NCBI GenBank assembly: GCA_020055645.1
Contig: CM034548.1
Span: 25,408,201-25,472,200, forward strand
Source: Tomocerus qinae
Taxonomy: Eukaryota; Arthropoda; Collembola; Entomobryomorpha; Tomoceridae
DNA: 64,000 bases
Reading direction: 5' to 3'
The notes under the pieces are model-generated. The model had not been told where the DNA came from. It saw only the letters and a list, made by a program, of their open reading frames with translations, and did not search any database. Positions 21,801 to 36,200 of this stretch are shown piece after piece (the stretch's first letter is position 1; the number at the start of each line of letters is the position of its first letter). The position numbers were made by a program, and so were the translations under genes.

Positions 21801-24800
21801 CTTTGGCAATGCACTAAATAGTCCATGACGTTAAAAACGGACTATCGAATTTTGTTTTTCTTTCATGAAAAAATCTTAGTTTCCGGTAAAAAATTATTCC
21901 AATTTCCTACCGCGAACAAAAATTGATGATCTACCTTTATCTGCATCGATTGTTCAGATGTTAAATAAATGTGCGGTTAAAACAAATAGATTTTTAAATG
22001 TTTTAAAAGGTTTCATCAAGGAAAATTTATAGGAATTCAGAAAGCTGAGATTCCAAAGTACAATTTTCGAGAGTCCGATTGTGCTTTGACAAGTACGGGC
22101 AACTGGGAGCCATCCCTTTTGCCACGTGTGAAAAAAATTCAGAGCCCACTCCCGAGGTTTATGAGCACTAAAATTAGTTTGGATATTAGACAAGCTGGGA
22201 GTTTGTTCTCTTAGAATTGGAAACGACGCAATTGCAAAGTTACAATAATGATATTACAAAATTTTCAGAGAGGAAACCATTATTTCTAATAAAATGACTT
22301 GGTAAAAAAGCAAACCACGCCGTGAAAACCCAGAACACTTACACAGTGCAGTGTACCAGAAGTCATTGATCATTGGGTTATACCCCAAAATTACTTGCTA
22401 TATAAAATATACTAGTTTCTTTTTTTCGGTTGATATTATTAAAATACAAAGGCGATATGGCCAGTTAGGTGCAATATATTGTATGGCAGTTATTTTGCAT
22501 GGTTGCAACGAGTAGTCTGGGCTTTTATCTTATTATTATATGTGAAGGCAGTGAAAGAGCCCATTGGATAAAGTACTAAAATCAATTTTGGATTCTATAT
22601 TTTCTGGTGTAGAACGATGCAGTTTTATTGAATATTCCGTTTACTTTTGTAGACTTTTGGTGAGACATTTTACAACAGTTGAGATTTCTGCAAATCATTT
22701 CGATCATTTCTTAAATTGGTCAGAAAAGTTTGAGTGGCGTAATCCTTAGCTTAATGAAATCATACATTTCAGCATGGGACTTTCTAACTACTGGTTTGGA
22801 AGAATAAATAGTAGTATAAATCTACTCAAACATTGAGGATGAAGTATTCATCCTTTCGGTGTAAATGGTGCTATTCTTATCTCTTCAGATTTATGACAGT
22901 GTTTGCAGACTTTCTTATACGAATGGCCAATTACTATCATTATTGCTCATTAGGTACCAAGATACTTGGACAATTCACAAAGAAACTTTTAGACAAGTGC
23001 CATTTTCCTTTTCTACTGCTTCAAATGCAATTGATCTTTCCAATTCCAATATTCCCAAGACGTGAGGTTACTTTTAAGAGAACCATAAAGGATTATGGAT
23101 ATTAGGGATTGGTTAGGATGTGATCCTTTTACTTTTACGTGGAGCTTACGTTTAAGCACCGACAGCTTAATGTAATGTCTGTGTTCTATTAGTATCGTGT
23201 CGCCATTTAACCTTCATGCAGCCACACGCATCCAACCTTCATGCAATGCAGATACTCATGCTGAGCCATAGATTATATCTCATTCATAAACAATTTAGCA
23301 TTGCATATCTCAAGATACTCGTTTCTAAACTTGGAGATTACTATTCCTTACCTCTATAGTCTTAAGACATCAATATACAAACCGCATAGTAAATTATATT
23401 GCTACATCGTTACCTATTTGACCTATTATGCCTGTCAAATTTGGTTCAGGAATTTGCATAGCGTTACATACATTCCATAAAACAAATACTGCAGGAAATA
23501 AAAATGGTCCAATTTAGAGAACATCATGTCATGGAACTATACATTTTTTATCTATGAACATAATTTTGGATAAACAATTTATATCTTGAAAAATTTATTC
23601 ATATTTTTTACGCTAATGAAATGAGACAAAAGGCAATAAAGGTCCTACTCCATAAATAGGGCTTAGACGTTAGAGCCAGGGAATAAAAACACATTTATAG
23701 CTCATTTTATTTTAGTAAAAAAGTAAGAAAAGTTTAGTTAAACAGAAATAATTATGCCATAAATACTAATCCGGATTTAAACATACTTTCATGTAATAAT
23801 CTATAATCAGCTAAAATGTAACCATGCAGTTTAAATGATTGTACTACACTACTAGCTTTGTTGTTAGCTATGTACTTTTGCTTTCAGTTTGGGAGAGAAA
23901 ATTCTTTTATTTTAAAAGGTTTTTTCCCCTTTTTTGTTAGAAAAGTCATTATTTTCCGTCCCTTCCTTAAGGAAGGCGTGTCGGTACCTAAAGTAAGTAA
24001 GGAGTAAAAAATGGCTTTTACAGTATAAGGACACAGAATTTAGTGAAGAGGAAATTTTATAGCAGTGTGAGATAAGCCCGAGAGAGAAAGTTGAATAGGG
24101 TTTTACGTACAAATAAATTTCCACTTAGGACAGAATATTATTTACATAAGTAGGTACCTGCTACAAGGATATCAGTCCATTATACATATGTGGATATTTA
24201 TATTGTAAAGAGGCTATACTTATTCACTTTCATAGTTCTACAGACCTTGGGAAATGTCGGCATCTGTAAGAGCAAAAATCCATTACAAAAATTTGCTTAA
24301 AATGGAACTCTTCAAGTATACCTAGTAGTTTATGAAAATCTCAACTACTTTTAAACTGCGGATGACGCTGTACGAGCAAAAACACGTTGTCTCATTATGG
24401 TAATAAAAAGTTCAACAGCTCTTGAAGATGGTCTTGTGAGAGGAAATCACTTCTAAGGGCAAATAATATCTGTAGCACTTTCGAAAGCATATTTTTCCTC
24501 AAATAACTGAAAAGAGGCAAAGGATGTCGATACGCATAATTTTCCTTCCATGTAAAGTAAATATTCTTGTACTTGAATGAAACGTAGGTCACAGCACGAT
24601 TAATAACTCCAACCGCACTCATCTTCACTTACCATTCGAAGGAAAATACCATTCGATACTTTTATCACTTCCATTAGTCAATTTTGGTGCCCCATTCGAC
24701 TTGATGCCCGGTGCCATAGTTCTAGTTACCACCCCTGATATCCAGTCCTGGTTTCATTGTCCGTGTACCAATGAATTTTAAATGTCTTACAGGAATTAAA

Positions 24801-25754
24801 AAAGCAAACATCGGTTTCCGCATATTATAATACATATACAACATAACTCTCACTTCAAGTAAGTCGTTTACACAATTTACAAGACAGCTACACCTTGCAC
24901 TGATACAAAACAATTTAATGCTATAAAAGAAGCTTGTAGCACGGTTCCAAATTCTCCCAGTATGTAATTCCTACTTGAAATTTAGAACAAGCATACAACC
25001 GACATATTTTCAATAATCCAAATCTAAAATGATGTACGTGACTTAACAGTGATCTACACTCTCAACTTGGTCAATATTCCATTTATGAGAACTTTGGAGT
25101 CGACAAACACTGGCCCTCTGATCTAATATGTCAACAATAAGGTACATAGTACCTTTAGGTGAATATCATTGCAGTGTTACGATAAATACGGAAATAGAAA
25201 TATAAATTGTTGGACAAATGATGCTATTGGCTGAATGAGCAACTCAAAATCCTCTGAAAAAGAATACATATCACTCTCAACACATATAATGTATACTAGC
25301 TTCGTCAGGTTCCTCATAGACAGCCTCAGTTCACAGCCAAAGTTCAGGAACAAATTTAACTCAGAAATATAAAGCATTCATTTAGGTACATGTCAATCGG
25401 TTGAGGAAATAGTTGCGAATATTCTAGTTACCTACCTCATTTTGTAGGACGTCATCAAATATTGGGAAGTACAAATTTGACGTAAAAATTGGGAAGGTTT
25501 ATTTTTTATTTTATTTTTCTATTTCCCAATTACTCACCCACATTTGCCTCTACAAATGTTATTTTATAACAGAATAAAAGTAGTAAGTGTGTTTTCTATG
25601 TACGTAGAGTACTTCTGTTATTGTAATTTCTACACTTCAATCTAAAATGGTTTATTTATTTAGATCACAATGCCCCAAGTCTTATCTTTAGCATTTACTT
25701 AAAGACATGACAGTTTTACAGAGCTAGGATTTGCTTGTACAAAAATTTAAACCT
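15815..25754. other. intergenic, no gene recognised
   Basis: About 9.9 kb of AT-rich DNA. Open frames here (for example 18717-19049 minus, 20066-20494 plus) are short, overlap on both strands and show no domain or splice structure I can defend. A perfect 11-bp AT hairpin lies at about 20905-20930. No element with terminal repeats and target duplication was found. Confidence 0.5.
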
Positions 25755-25763
25755 TATAAATTA

Positions 25764-26106
25764 ATCTAGGGGACTTTCTAGCACCCTTTTTTGATTTTCA
25801 AAATGTTCCCGAAGGCAGACTAAATAATTGTTGAATTTAAGTAGCGATACCTTGTTGTATGTGTTGCCGGTCACTATTTTCGCCTCTTTTCTGACCTAAC
25901 CTAATTAAAGATAAGTATTTTTAGTTAGGTTAGGTCAAAAAAAGACCGAAAAATAGTGACCGGCAGCGAGGTACTGATTGTTATTTTATGATGATGATGA
26001 TTAGAATTAATTTTGATGATAATAATCTGCCTTCGGGAACTTTTGGAATCATAAAAAGTCCTCGGGGACTTTCTAGCACCTGCAGATGCTAGAAAGTCCC
26101 CTAGAT
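25764..26106. mobile_element. foldback / MULE-like non-autonomous DNA element (343 bp)
   Basis: The 20-bp perfect terminal inverted repeats are 25764-25783 and 26087-26106, beginning ATCTAGGGGACTTTC. They are flanked by a perfect 9-bp duplication, TATAAATTA, at 25755-25763 and 26107-26115. Most of the element is self-complementary: a 14-bp block pairs 25805-25818 with 26027-26040, a 12-bp block pairs 25893-25904 with 25925-25936, and a GCCGGTCACTATTTT block lies between. A 9-bp duplication suggests Mutator-like (MULE) mobilisation. The duplication length depends on where the AT-rich ends are drawn, so the superfamily is tentative. No transposase frame is present. Confidence 0.82.
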
Positions 26107-28596
26107 TATAAATTAATGCTGTCATTTATAATTTTTATGAAATAAATTATCCTATAAAGGCAAGTTTTGTAGGTTTTATAGTTATATTTACCATGCCATG
26201 ATATTATTTAATATAAGAGATTGACGATGGGTTGATACTGTGATGAACCTGAGAACAAAATGGAAAGGACAATGTTTGCTGTAACAGTGCAGCCAAAACG
26301 AAAGTATTTAAAGAATGATTTTTTAAAGTCTCGCAACATACAATGTTTGCAACTGTGTGAAGTATTTTTATGATAAGTTATTATAGCGACATTAAAGCTG
26401 GTGTGTTTGCAATTTGGATGCACCCGTGTGGATCGGTTACCCATATTTGCATTCTCAAAATTGTTTTAGATAAATTTGTTTCGCCTGCATGGCCAGTCTT
26501 GCTCCTTTTCTGTCGTAATTCAGTTGCAATTATTTGTCTGACATGAATTTTTGTTGTCAATCCTAGAAATCTTTATATTAAGCCAAAATAAAGTAGTCCA
26601 GAATTTTTTAGGCACTCAAGATTTATTAGGCAAAACTTGGTAGGCTGCGCTGAATCAATTGTAATTATTCATAAAATTCATATATAAGAGATTGGAAATA
26701 ATAATACAGTAATTATTCCACAAACTTTTAGATTTTGAAATAATGGTCTACCTGTTGGATGGCCGGGCGGTTTTACCAAAGATCAAAAAGCTTAGTCTAA
26801 CAATTGGAGAATTATTATATTCAACCTCAAATATTAGGTATGTTTAAGTTGTAACTTAAATAAATTCAAATTTTGTAAATTATGCATAATACCTAAGAAA
26901 TGTAAGCAATAAATAAATCGAGTACAATACTTAATAACATTGAAGAGAGCCAATATGTAATGTCTTATTATTTCGAATACTTTAGAATTTCCTAAAAATG
27001 AATCAAATATTTGTATATAAACTACAGTACAGCTTTTTTCAGCAAGCTACTTTTTACAATAATAGCATTAGAAATAAAGCATTGAGAAAATTGCCTAATA
27101 TGCATAAAAGCAAAATTTAAGTACCATTTGGGTAAAAGAACGAATTTCAAAAATTAAAAATTGCTGTTTCAATTTGAAAAGATTTCCATTTGTGGGCTTG
27201 TTACATAGTCAGGTTTTCTAGTTGAGAAAAACGCTGAGGTGGAAAGTCGTTGATAAACTCAAAAGCCAAGGAATTTATTCAGAGGATAGAATACTACTAT
27301 CGATTTACGAAGGAGCCTGTGCTAAAAATTTTTTAGAGCATGACAAAATTGTCTCAAATGCGTTTGTATTATGACAAATATTCCTAAATATGTCTACAAA
27401 TGTGTCGTTCTGGTATATAATTTTTTTGTATAGAATACATAAGTAAGTATTATAAATTTCACCGCACGGATAACTTTTCATTCTTCCCAAAGTAAAATGC
27501 ACTTTTAAAATTTTCAAAAAGGTTTCAATGTAATTGAATAGAACCGAGCACCTTGAAGGTGTATACTCAAAAAAATAGAAAAAAATTGTTTGGCATTTAA
27601 TGCATTTTAAATCTGACGATTGCAGAGAAATTGGGAAGTGAAGAAAGAAGATGTTAACCGAGGTGTGAATTTGCAAAAGCAATTTACATACGCCAAAGAT
27701 CTAAAGGAAAGAAAAGCGGTAGAGAAAGCATGGAAATTACTTTCGTGTGAAAGGAGATATTGCTAAAAGTCCCAATTGAGGCTTAGGTATAGTTGAACGC
27801 TATCTTAGAGTGACTCTTATGAATATCACGAATTTGTCTAGGAAGATGCCTACTTATTCTACTGTTTACTGAATTGGGAGGTAAATCTAGTGTATTAAAT
27901 GGATCCTATGGTGTGCGTGTTAAAGATAGAAGACACACACGACCTACAGACATACGTCGAGTAATTGCATTGCATTCAATTACCAGCCTTTTGAATGAAT
28001 AAATGCCTACAGTAAAACGTAAGATATCTCAGCGCGTTTCAGTTCAACTTGAATGGTCCAAATTACAACATTTCTCAAGAAATTGATTTTGATGTTTATT
28101 TTAGTGGAGGCAAATAAAGTCACTAGAGGATAGCATTTATTTATTATGTAAATATTTGGTGATGATATTCATGAGGAAATTTATTTGCAATTTAACTTGA
28201 TGCTTAATATCCCATGAGGAAAATGGTTGGAAGGGACACGGGGGCAGTATTTATTAAATTAGATCCACACACTCACACAGGCTGTGTCCACTTCCTCTAA
28301 GCTAACATCCACACCCACCCACGTCGTATCATCACTCACATCGAGTCTCACCTTGGAGAACTCCTCTGCTTTCTTTAAATTATATTTGCTAGCACATTGA
28401 GTTATAATATCACGAAAGCTGGAAACAATCTAGATTTAATTGAAATGCTCAAGTTTGCTTGTCAACGATTGTAAGTAAGCCTTTTCTCTTGCATATTGTT
28501 ACGAATCATGTATTATAGGTATGCATCTAAGAGTAATTGTGTTAGGACTTTGTCTCATCCTCACTCACTGGTCTCCACGTACACGATCTGATATCC

Positions 28597-28611
28597 CTCT
28601 CTCTCTCTCTC
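28597..28611. repeat. CT dinucleotide microsatellite
   Basis: Seven to eight CT units in an otherwise mixed pyrimidine-rich stretch. Confidence 0.8.
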
Positions 28612-31600
28612 CAAGTTGAGGTGTTTAGTTTAGGTTAGCTCATCTTTGCTCCACTTTCCGCCAAGTCTTTACTAGCTCCTTCCTCTCCGCACATTATACA
28701 AAATGAAAGGAAGTCTGTGCATAGACACTTTCAACGGCAGAGTCGACAGATTGATATTTGTATTCTGCAGAAAGATTCCTTCCTATCATTTGACTCTCCC
28801 ATACTAATGCATGTAGCTCAAATATTTCAAATAGTTATTTATAGATCCCCGCACTGTTGATGTGCTTCTTGTTCTCTTTCCCCAACTTTAATAAGATTGA
28901 GACCGTATTTCCTCATTATTCAAAATTATTGAAACCACTTTCGCAGAACCAAGTTATACTATTGATAACTCTGTGTTATACTAGTGCTACGTGTTATCAT
29001 GTCGTACATTATATTATACTTGTTCCCCATTTACATTAATTTCTAATTACTTACCGTTACCACCTGTCTCCTACAATACAGCAACCTTCTATAAATGTTT
29101 AGACATTGTCAAAACATAATATATAGGCACTACTGTAGGAAAATTTATCCTGTAGGATTTCATGCTTTACATCACTGAGGTAAACATACTAAAATAGTCG
29201 CTGCATAATACTTTACATGGATGTACCAGAGTTATGTAACGCACAAGATGCTTAGCATTAATCTTCAGACGGTTCTTAGCTTTCTCACTCCACTACTCTC
29301 TTTCACATCATTCCATTCACAATCTACTAAAACTTGAACCTAATCAATAATCGCAAACGTCTATTTTCTACGGATGGGTAAACTAACATTATCTGTACTT
29401 TCACCCTATTTAGGATTCTATAATGAATATTCGTTATTATTATCTTTTCATTTTCTTTGGCAATACTTTGACATGAGATAATCCTACCTCAGAGAATACA
29501 ATAATGGCATTCAAGAACCATACTTAGTATTAAGTAGACGCACTTATTTACATCGCTTATACAAAATAGACATGCAGGATTAGTAGCAAAGTATCCTATG
29601 GATATTCATACATTATGTAACAATGTAAGCAAGCCATAAATAATTGTTCTAGATTAACGTTATGTACAAGTATCTACCTAATCCCTATTGTTCTCTAATT
29701 CTACCTATGCACTTTTCCTATTAGCCTACTATAATACAATGCCTTTCTCTGTCTATATACTCCATAAATTATCAGTGCTCCACAGATTAGGACTGTATTT
29801 ACTGACAAAGTAGACCTTTTGTGCGTTTCAATAAAAGCAGGTAGCTAATCTAAGCTGAAATGGGCAAATGACATTGTTTTCCCATGGCAGAAACCAAATC
29901 AGGCGAATTCCTCAGCAATTTCAAACTACTCGCTGCAGAAATTTTATTGTGTTGGCACTTTCCAGAGTAGAACGCTATGAATACAAATTTACATAGAAAC
30001 GGGTAGAAGTATTTCAATGTCACTCTAATACCTATCTACTCCGACTACCATTTCTCACAAACTATTCCTTACTCTACACACTCGAGAGACTGTTATATGT
30101 TTGTGACCCTAATCTAATGGATTACGCGCTTTATTAGTCTCTACACCTTATTTAAATACAAGTCTAGTGCCAGCATTTACTTATCGGTGACTAGCATCAT
30201 TTGAATACTATTCCCAAGATACAAATATGAATGTCTCCTATTTATAAATCCATACTGCCATTAGGTAATGCAATGAAAAGTAATGGCGACGCTATTACCA
30301 TTCTTCATTTTGTGGCATTGGCGGTGTCAGAATTATTACACAGGACTGCCTTTATTATTGTTCATGGTATTATAGACGTAGTACATGATGTGCGCTCTTT
30401 ACTCAGTAGAGAAATTGGCAGGTTAGCGAGTCACTCACTTCCTGCACTAAAGTCCTCTTACTATCGCTTGGCTGAGCTTAGAAGACGGTATATAGGTGAC
30501 CACAGAGATCGACTATTAATGTCCTGCACGCGGGATACTAATTGTATAAGTAGACAGGAATATATAGAGCCTATTAAAATTCACTCATGTGTGTCACTCA
30601 CTCAGTCATTGTATTTAGCTTGCACATTACAAATCTTTGTTCTGTCTCCGCATTAATTTCAATTCCTTCAAATGTTCATTTTGAAGCAATCGGAGCTCGT
30701 GCTAGACGGCCAACAGAAACTAGACAGTTCTAATGAAACTGAAACAGCAATCTGCTTCAACCCACTAGTCCTATTTGTTTTAATTGGATTTGTGGAATCG
30801 CAGACTGAGGCTCAATTCATTCATTGCGAGTTATACGATAATACGCACTTTAAACTTTTCCCAGAACTGTCTGTGACTTTCGGCTGAGTTCTGTGCTTGA
30901 TACTATAAGGAGCAACCACAAGAGCATTCTTAGCTCTACTTCCCAGTTTACTCATCCACATCTTTTCATTAACGGTGTACCTAAATCTGTCTGACTTAGT
31001 AAAGAGCGTACCATCACTAACGTCATTTACGCTACAAACAAGAATACCTTGCAGATATCAAATAACAACATTAACCAAATAGTATCTTAGGAATTATTCA
31101 ACTTTGCGTAAATGGTAATTGCATTCTGTAATTTAATTTTGTGGTCTGTCAGCGGAACCTACCATTTTATCATATTGCCCATGTCCACTAAGAATAACGT
31201 TTAATTTCTAACAGATAGTGATAGTGATGCTATTATTATAATTATGGACATGCTAATTTTAGTACAGGGTCTTGATAATGGAGAAAAAATACTAGTATAT
31301 AATTAAAGATAACTTAGGCTAAGTTATAACAATTAAATGTACATAATTAAAATGAAATTGCGGACGAACTCCTTAACTTACGCTTTAAGCATTTTAATTG
31401 AAGCAATTCTAACAACTGGCATATCGTGATAAATGCATTGAAAGCAACTGAGTTGAATATTTACATGTGTAACTACGTTTATACGTATATTGGGTACGGC
31501 TGTCCTCAACAGGTTTGCTTTTAACAAATTAAATTCCTTAAATTAAGAGTTGGCGATAAGTATAATATGTTTGCAAGGCTTAACATCATGATTACTCCTC

Positions 31601-32634
31601 CCTTCTTTACTAATATGTACAATCACGCTACAAGTCAGCGGTTAAACGTAACAAGAAGTAACTCGCATGGAATCAATATAATTAATGTGAAGTAAACTGA
31701 CAGCTTGATGAGCAAAAAGGAAGTTTTTCACCATAACATGTGATATAATTAAATTAATCAATTGGATTCTTACCTAAGTAAAGTTTCAATAGAACCTTCT
31801 AACTGAATTAGTTATGTGCAAGCGCTATACAATATTACAACTGCCTATACTGCAAAAGAAAACAGATATCTTTTCATGATTATGTGAAAAGTATAAATAT
31901 CAGTGAAAGGTAAAGGTGACGCAAGAGAGCCAAATGAAAACGTGTGTGCCTACAATCTACGGTCGAGTGCCTGTAAATATATACTTTAGCTATAATCTGA
32001 GGAGTTACGTAGGAGCGTAAGTGAAAGCCTTGGGGAATAGTTCTTTATAGATTACGAGAAGAGTTTCACAGTGAAGGTCGTGCTTTGATTACTGAACGGT
32101 AAAGAAACAAGGTAGTATTTGAGAAGAAAGTGGCGAAAGTAGATAGAATTTCATGTTGGGATTCGATTTGAGAGTTTGCTACGAGAGAGCAAACGTTTGT
32201 TGTTAGCTTAAGTATGTATTTGAACTACATACGTAGTAGGGTTCAGATGGCCTTATATTATTGGTGTGGTGACCTTTAAGGACACTTGATGCACAGGAAG
32301 TGTACATTGTGTCATTTGACAAATAAGGTCATAATAACAATTACATACGTACAGAATAGGAGAATGATGGCAGATATGATATTGGAGTGAGAAAGGAATA
32401 AGCGTAGCTTAGCTTAGAGTTAGCCTATTATGTAGAGTAGCATCATATTATGGTTGGAATACAAGTCTGAGTGAAAAGTCTATGTAGATTGCGAAGTCTC
32501 CCGAAACGGCAAAATAAAATGCTGAAATAATTCAGAATGCTGGAGTGAAAGCAAGAAAGCAAGCTAGTATATATATAATATAATAAGTATGAGTGAAGAT
32601 TAAATGAGTACAATAACAGTAGTTATGTAAGTTA

Positions 32635-32655
32635 ACAGTACAGTACAGTACAGTA
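32635..32655. repeat. ACAGT pentanucleotide tandem
   Basis: Four consecutive ACAGT units followed by decaying copies (ACAGTA, AAGCA). Confidence 0.75.
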
Positions 32656-33064
32656 AAGCACGGCACAATACATTAAAATTCAATAGTACATATGCATGTA
32701 TAGTAATAGTGATAGATATAATTTATAATGGCATTTTCACATGGACCAAGCAGTTTAATTGGCAGCGGATAACAACGGTTCGTCCTTGTCCTTCTCTTCC
32801 CATTCCATTCAAATACATTTCAATTTGGACTTCAAACAGACGTAGTAATTGATGTGAAAAGTGTGTCCTTGTTACTAAGTGCTTTGATTGTCTTCCGCCC
32901 TACACTCCATTGCCATAAATACAATACTACTGCTAGTCTGTGGGATATGGTAATTGTGTGTAGGTGTTTTAAGAATTTTTTACATTGCACATTATTCTTT
33001 TGCCAGTTCTTTTCTGCTGAAGTCTAATTGTTTTAATTGTTTGACGTTTTTGTTGGATTAGAAT

Positions 33065-33235
33065 TTAAGACATTGTCAACGTCCCGGCGCCGAGTCCGTA
33101 GCCAACTCCTTTGGGACCAAACTTTCTTGCATAGCAGCCTCTGCAGTAAATATCCCCATCTGGTGCATCGTTAAGATTAGTCGAATCCAAGGATCGATGG
33201 CATTCGCCGCAATGGAAACACCTGCGGTGCCACAC
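33065..33235 (-). CDS. Mlp84B: Mlp exon 10 (second half of LIM5, stop)
   Basis: 171 nt from a CTGTCAG acceptor to TAA at 33065-33067. It supplies W-H-R-R-C, C452, C455, C474 and C477, and ends in [18 protein letters not shown], very close to the fly C-terminus. ATTAAA-type signals follow at 33037-33032 and 32759-32754 on this strand. Confidence 0.95.
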   Translation of the reverse strand: MWHRRCFHCGECHRSLDSTNLNDAPDGDIYCRGCYARKFGPKGVGYGLGAGTLTMS

Positions 33236-36200
33236 CTGACAGGAAATACAAAACAATCAATTGACAAGAATAAGTTTATTCAAAATATCATCTGTCTCCA
33301 AACTACATGATGAAATTGAAAAGGGAGCTCAACTCATTATTTCTGGCTGTATTCATGTCCTTAATGCAAAAGTAGGACCTCGAAAACTTTCACACATTTG
33401 TAATAGATATATCCTGTTTAGGTACTTACTTACTCCAGCCACGCTTTGTCAAAAAGTTCCGCTAAATAGATCTGCGTTTTATTTCTGTGGCTAAAGAATG
33501 GATACCTACTGCCTAAGAGAATTTATGTAGCTGAACTTGGAACTGAATACACATCCATTAATGTCATTTTCAAAAGGATCAAATCAAACAGAGTGCTTAT
33601 CCCAAATGAGACTTATAGAGCGGGGATATGACTGACAGGAAATGCCATTCAGTTCCAAGAGCACAGCCAACAGATTATATGACGATTGTAATGAATACAG
33701 CTTTCTCCGTTGCTTTCCCCGCTTTCTCTACTCTTTTGATGTTATATTGCAAGTCTGGAGGACACTATGGTGATAGTTAGAACGGTAAAATGCTTTGAGT
33801 AGCAGAACAATGTGTACCTTTCCTTTGCATAGCATTTGCTCAGCAGCGAATACAGCAAAGCCGCATCGTCCACATCCTTCTCCTTCGGGAGCTTTGACAC
33901 CTCCACTTGGTCTTGGATCAACTCTAAATTGTAAGTAATATATCAGTGTATCGAAAGAGAATTCATTCAATTCTCCAGACAAATAACTACGAAGCATTAT
34001 TCATTTTGTTTTTTTCAATTTGTTTCAACTTATCCATCTCTGGGACCTATATAAAGGCAAATATGTGCATACTAGAAAGTCTATGATAACAAGCAAGACA
34101 TATTTATTGACATTTTTGAAGGAATTTTTCAATGGAGTTATTTACCATTCAGGCTGAAATAGCCATATTTTTCAATTTGTGACTTTTATTGTCAAAATGG
34201 ACTTATGAATTTAACTAGCGTAGACTTTTGTGTTCGGTGGCTGAAAATCCCGAAAGGCACATTTCATTCTCGATGACGCTACAAAAAAGTAATATCTCCG
34301 TCGTCTAAGACGCCTTATTTGAATAGTGAAGATTTAAGAGTTTAGTTATTACTCTGTGCGTGCGTACAATATTGAAATTATGATCCTAGAATTACAATGC
34401 CTTTGGGAATGATGATTGGGATATTGAGACTGCCTTTTTTTATGGACCCATTTCCCGTAATAGTATTTCACGGCTAAATAAATCTACGACGTAGTATATA
34501 AGTAGGGGCAATTCCGCTAACATGAGATCTCATCATTAGTTTTGCTTTTGTTAACGGCTGGATTTGTCTGCTGACAGAATATAATATAACTATGAATTGC
34601 TAATGTAGAGATAAGTTACCATTAGCTCGGCGAGTATTTAAATGACTCCGAAATGAATAAACATGAATGATGCTTAATGAAGAGCCACAAAGTTAGCAAC
34701 ATTAATATAGAAATAGGACAGTTGGATATCGAAATAATTGAGGTTTTGTAGTGTTGGTGAAAGGAAGAGATGAATGAGGACATGTCGGAGAGAGAAAGCG
34801 TATTGATCAAGCAAGTTGGGACTTACATAGGAGCAGAAGCAGGGATGTCTCCCACAGAAACCAAAGTGGGAGAGTAGCCGTAGCCGTAACCTTTGGGACC
34901 AAACTTTTTTCCATAGCAAGCTTTGCAGTAGATCTCCTTATCGGGGCCGTCACAAGCCAAAATGGAATCAAGAGGCCTTTTGCAGTCTGCACAACTGAAG
35001 CATCTCTTATGCCATATCTATTCGAAAAACATAAGTCTCTGAAAAGATTCTCCATCTGGCTTACACTCAAATCACATACTCTTCAAGACACTGTAGATTC
35101 TGCTACTTGTACTGTAAACAATAATCAATAGCCATCGAAGGAAGTCGCGGACTAAGTACAGCACGTCTTGTATGTAAACCACGACTTACTCAAAGGGCTA
35201 TAATAACTAGGGCAAATAATTATATCCCTATTAAGCAAATAAGGTTCTTTTACTTGAATAATCCATCTTGTAAAAATGCATGGTTAGAACTACACAAGGA
35301 ACAAAATTATTAGGTCTGTTTCCCTCTCACAATACAAATTAATTCTTCAAACGTTACAAACGTAAAAACTTGCTAACGATAGTTTTTTATTCTTAACTTC
35401 TTATCTGAGTGAATGGGAAGGAATATAAAGACATTTCAAAGGATTCTACTTACGGATCCGCGAGCAAGCATCTGTTCTGCTGCATAGACAGCTCCACTGC
35501 AACGAGGACAACCTTCACCCGGCGGGGCTTTGATTTTCGAGCAGTCGGTCAAGTAGTTCGGTCGCTGAGTGTCGTTTTCTTCGTTCCTAATTACGCCCAT
35601 TCAATTCAATTTATCATCAATTTTCCAAGACAGACATTTAATGGCTTTCTTAAGACAGTTAGCCTCCCATTTATTTGACATGTTACATTTTAACTCTACC
35701 CATACGCATTAGCCATAACCAATCCTCTCTTTAAGTTACTATACTACACTATTTATGCAGCCCCATAAATACCGTACTTTACGATTTAGTCCCCTCTCTC
35801 ATAAAAGTATTTTTCCATGAGAAATATCTGGGTCTATAATTTCAAACTTGTATAACATATAAATTCGCATTTTTGTTGTTAATAATGATAATCATAATTT
35901 AAGGAAATTTTTGTATAACTGCAGTGGCAGAATTGTCTTTGAGCTATGAAAAAATCCCTATGACTTAGAAAACATTATTTCATTATACGGCTTGGATAAA
36001 TATAACTTCAGAGGAGGCATGTATTTTCTTATTGTTAGCTGCTCCACTTTAGCTAGAACTGTTTTGAACGGGGGGAGCTAATTTGGGAAGTACGGTAAAT
36101 ATTAACAACATAAGTAGCTACTGTACATTATGTTGGGGCATTCAAATAAAAACACTGCCACTGATGAATTATTAATCAGTAAGTATATATATATAGTCAA

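Larger units (their letters stand above)
26116..33064. other. downstream flank of the muscle LIM gene, no gene recognised
   Basis: About 6.9 kb of AT-rich sequence 3' of the muscle LIM stop codon. It should contain the 3' UTR on the minus strand: ATTAAA-type signals read on that strand lie at 33037-33032 and 32759-32754. A CT microsatellite sits at about 28597-28611 and an ACAGT tandem at about 32635-32655. An open frame of 141 codons at 30231-30656 (plus) has no recognised domain. Confidence 0.5.

Noticed and set aside
30231..30656. 141-codon open frame, plus strand
   Set aside because: No recognisable domain, no splice or poly(A) context, and a composition unlike the confirmed genes. It could be a small gene, but nothing in the sequence supports that.
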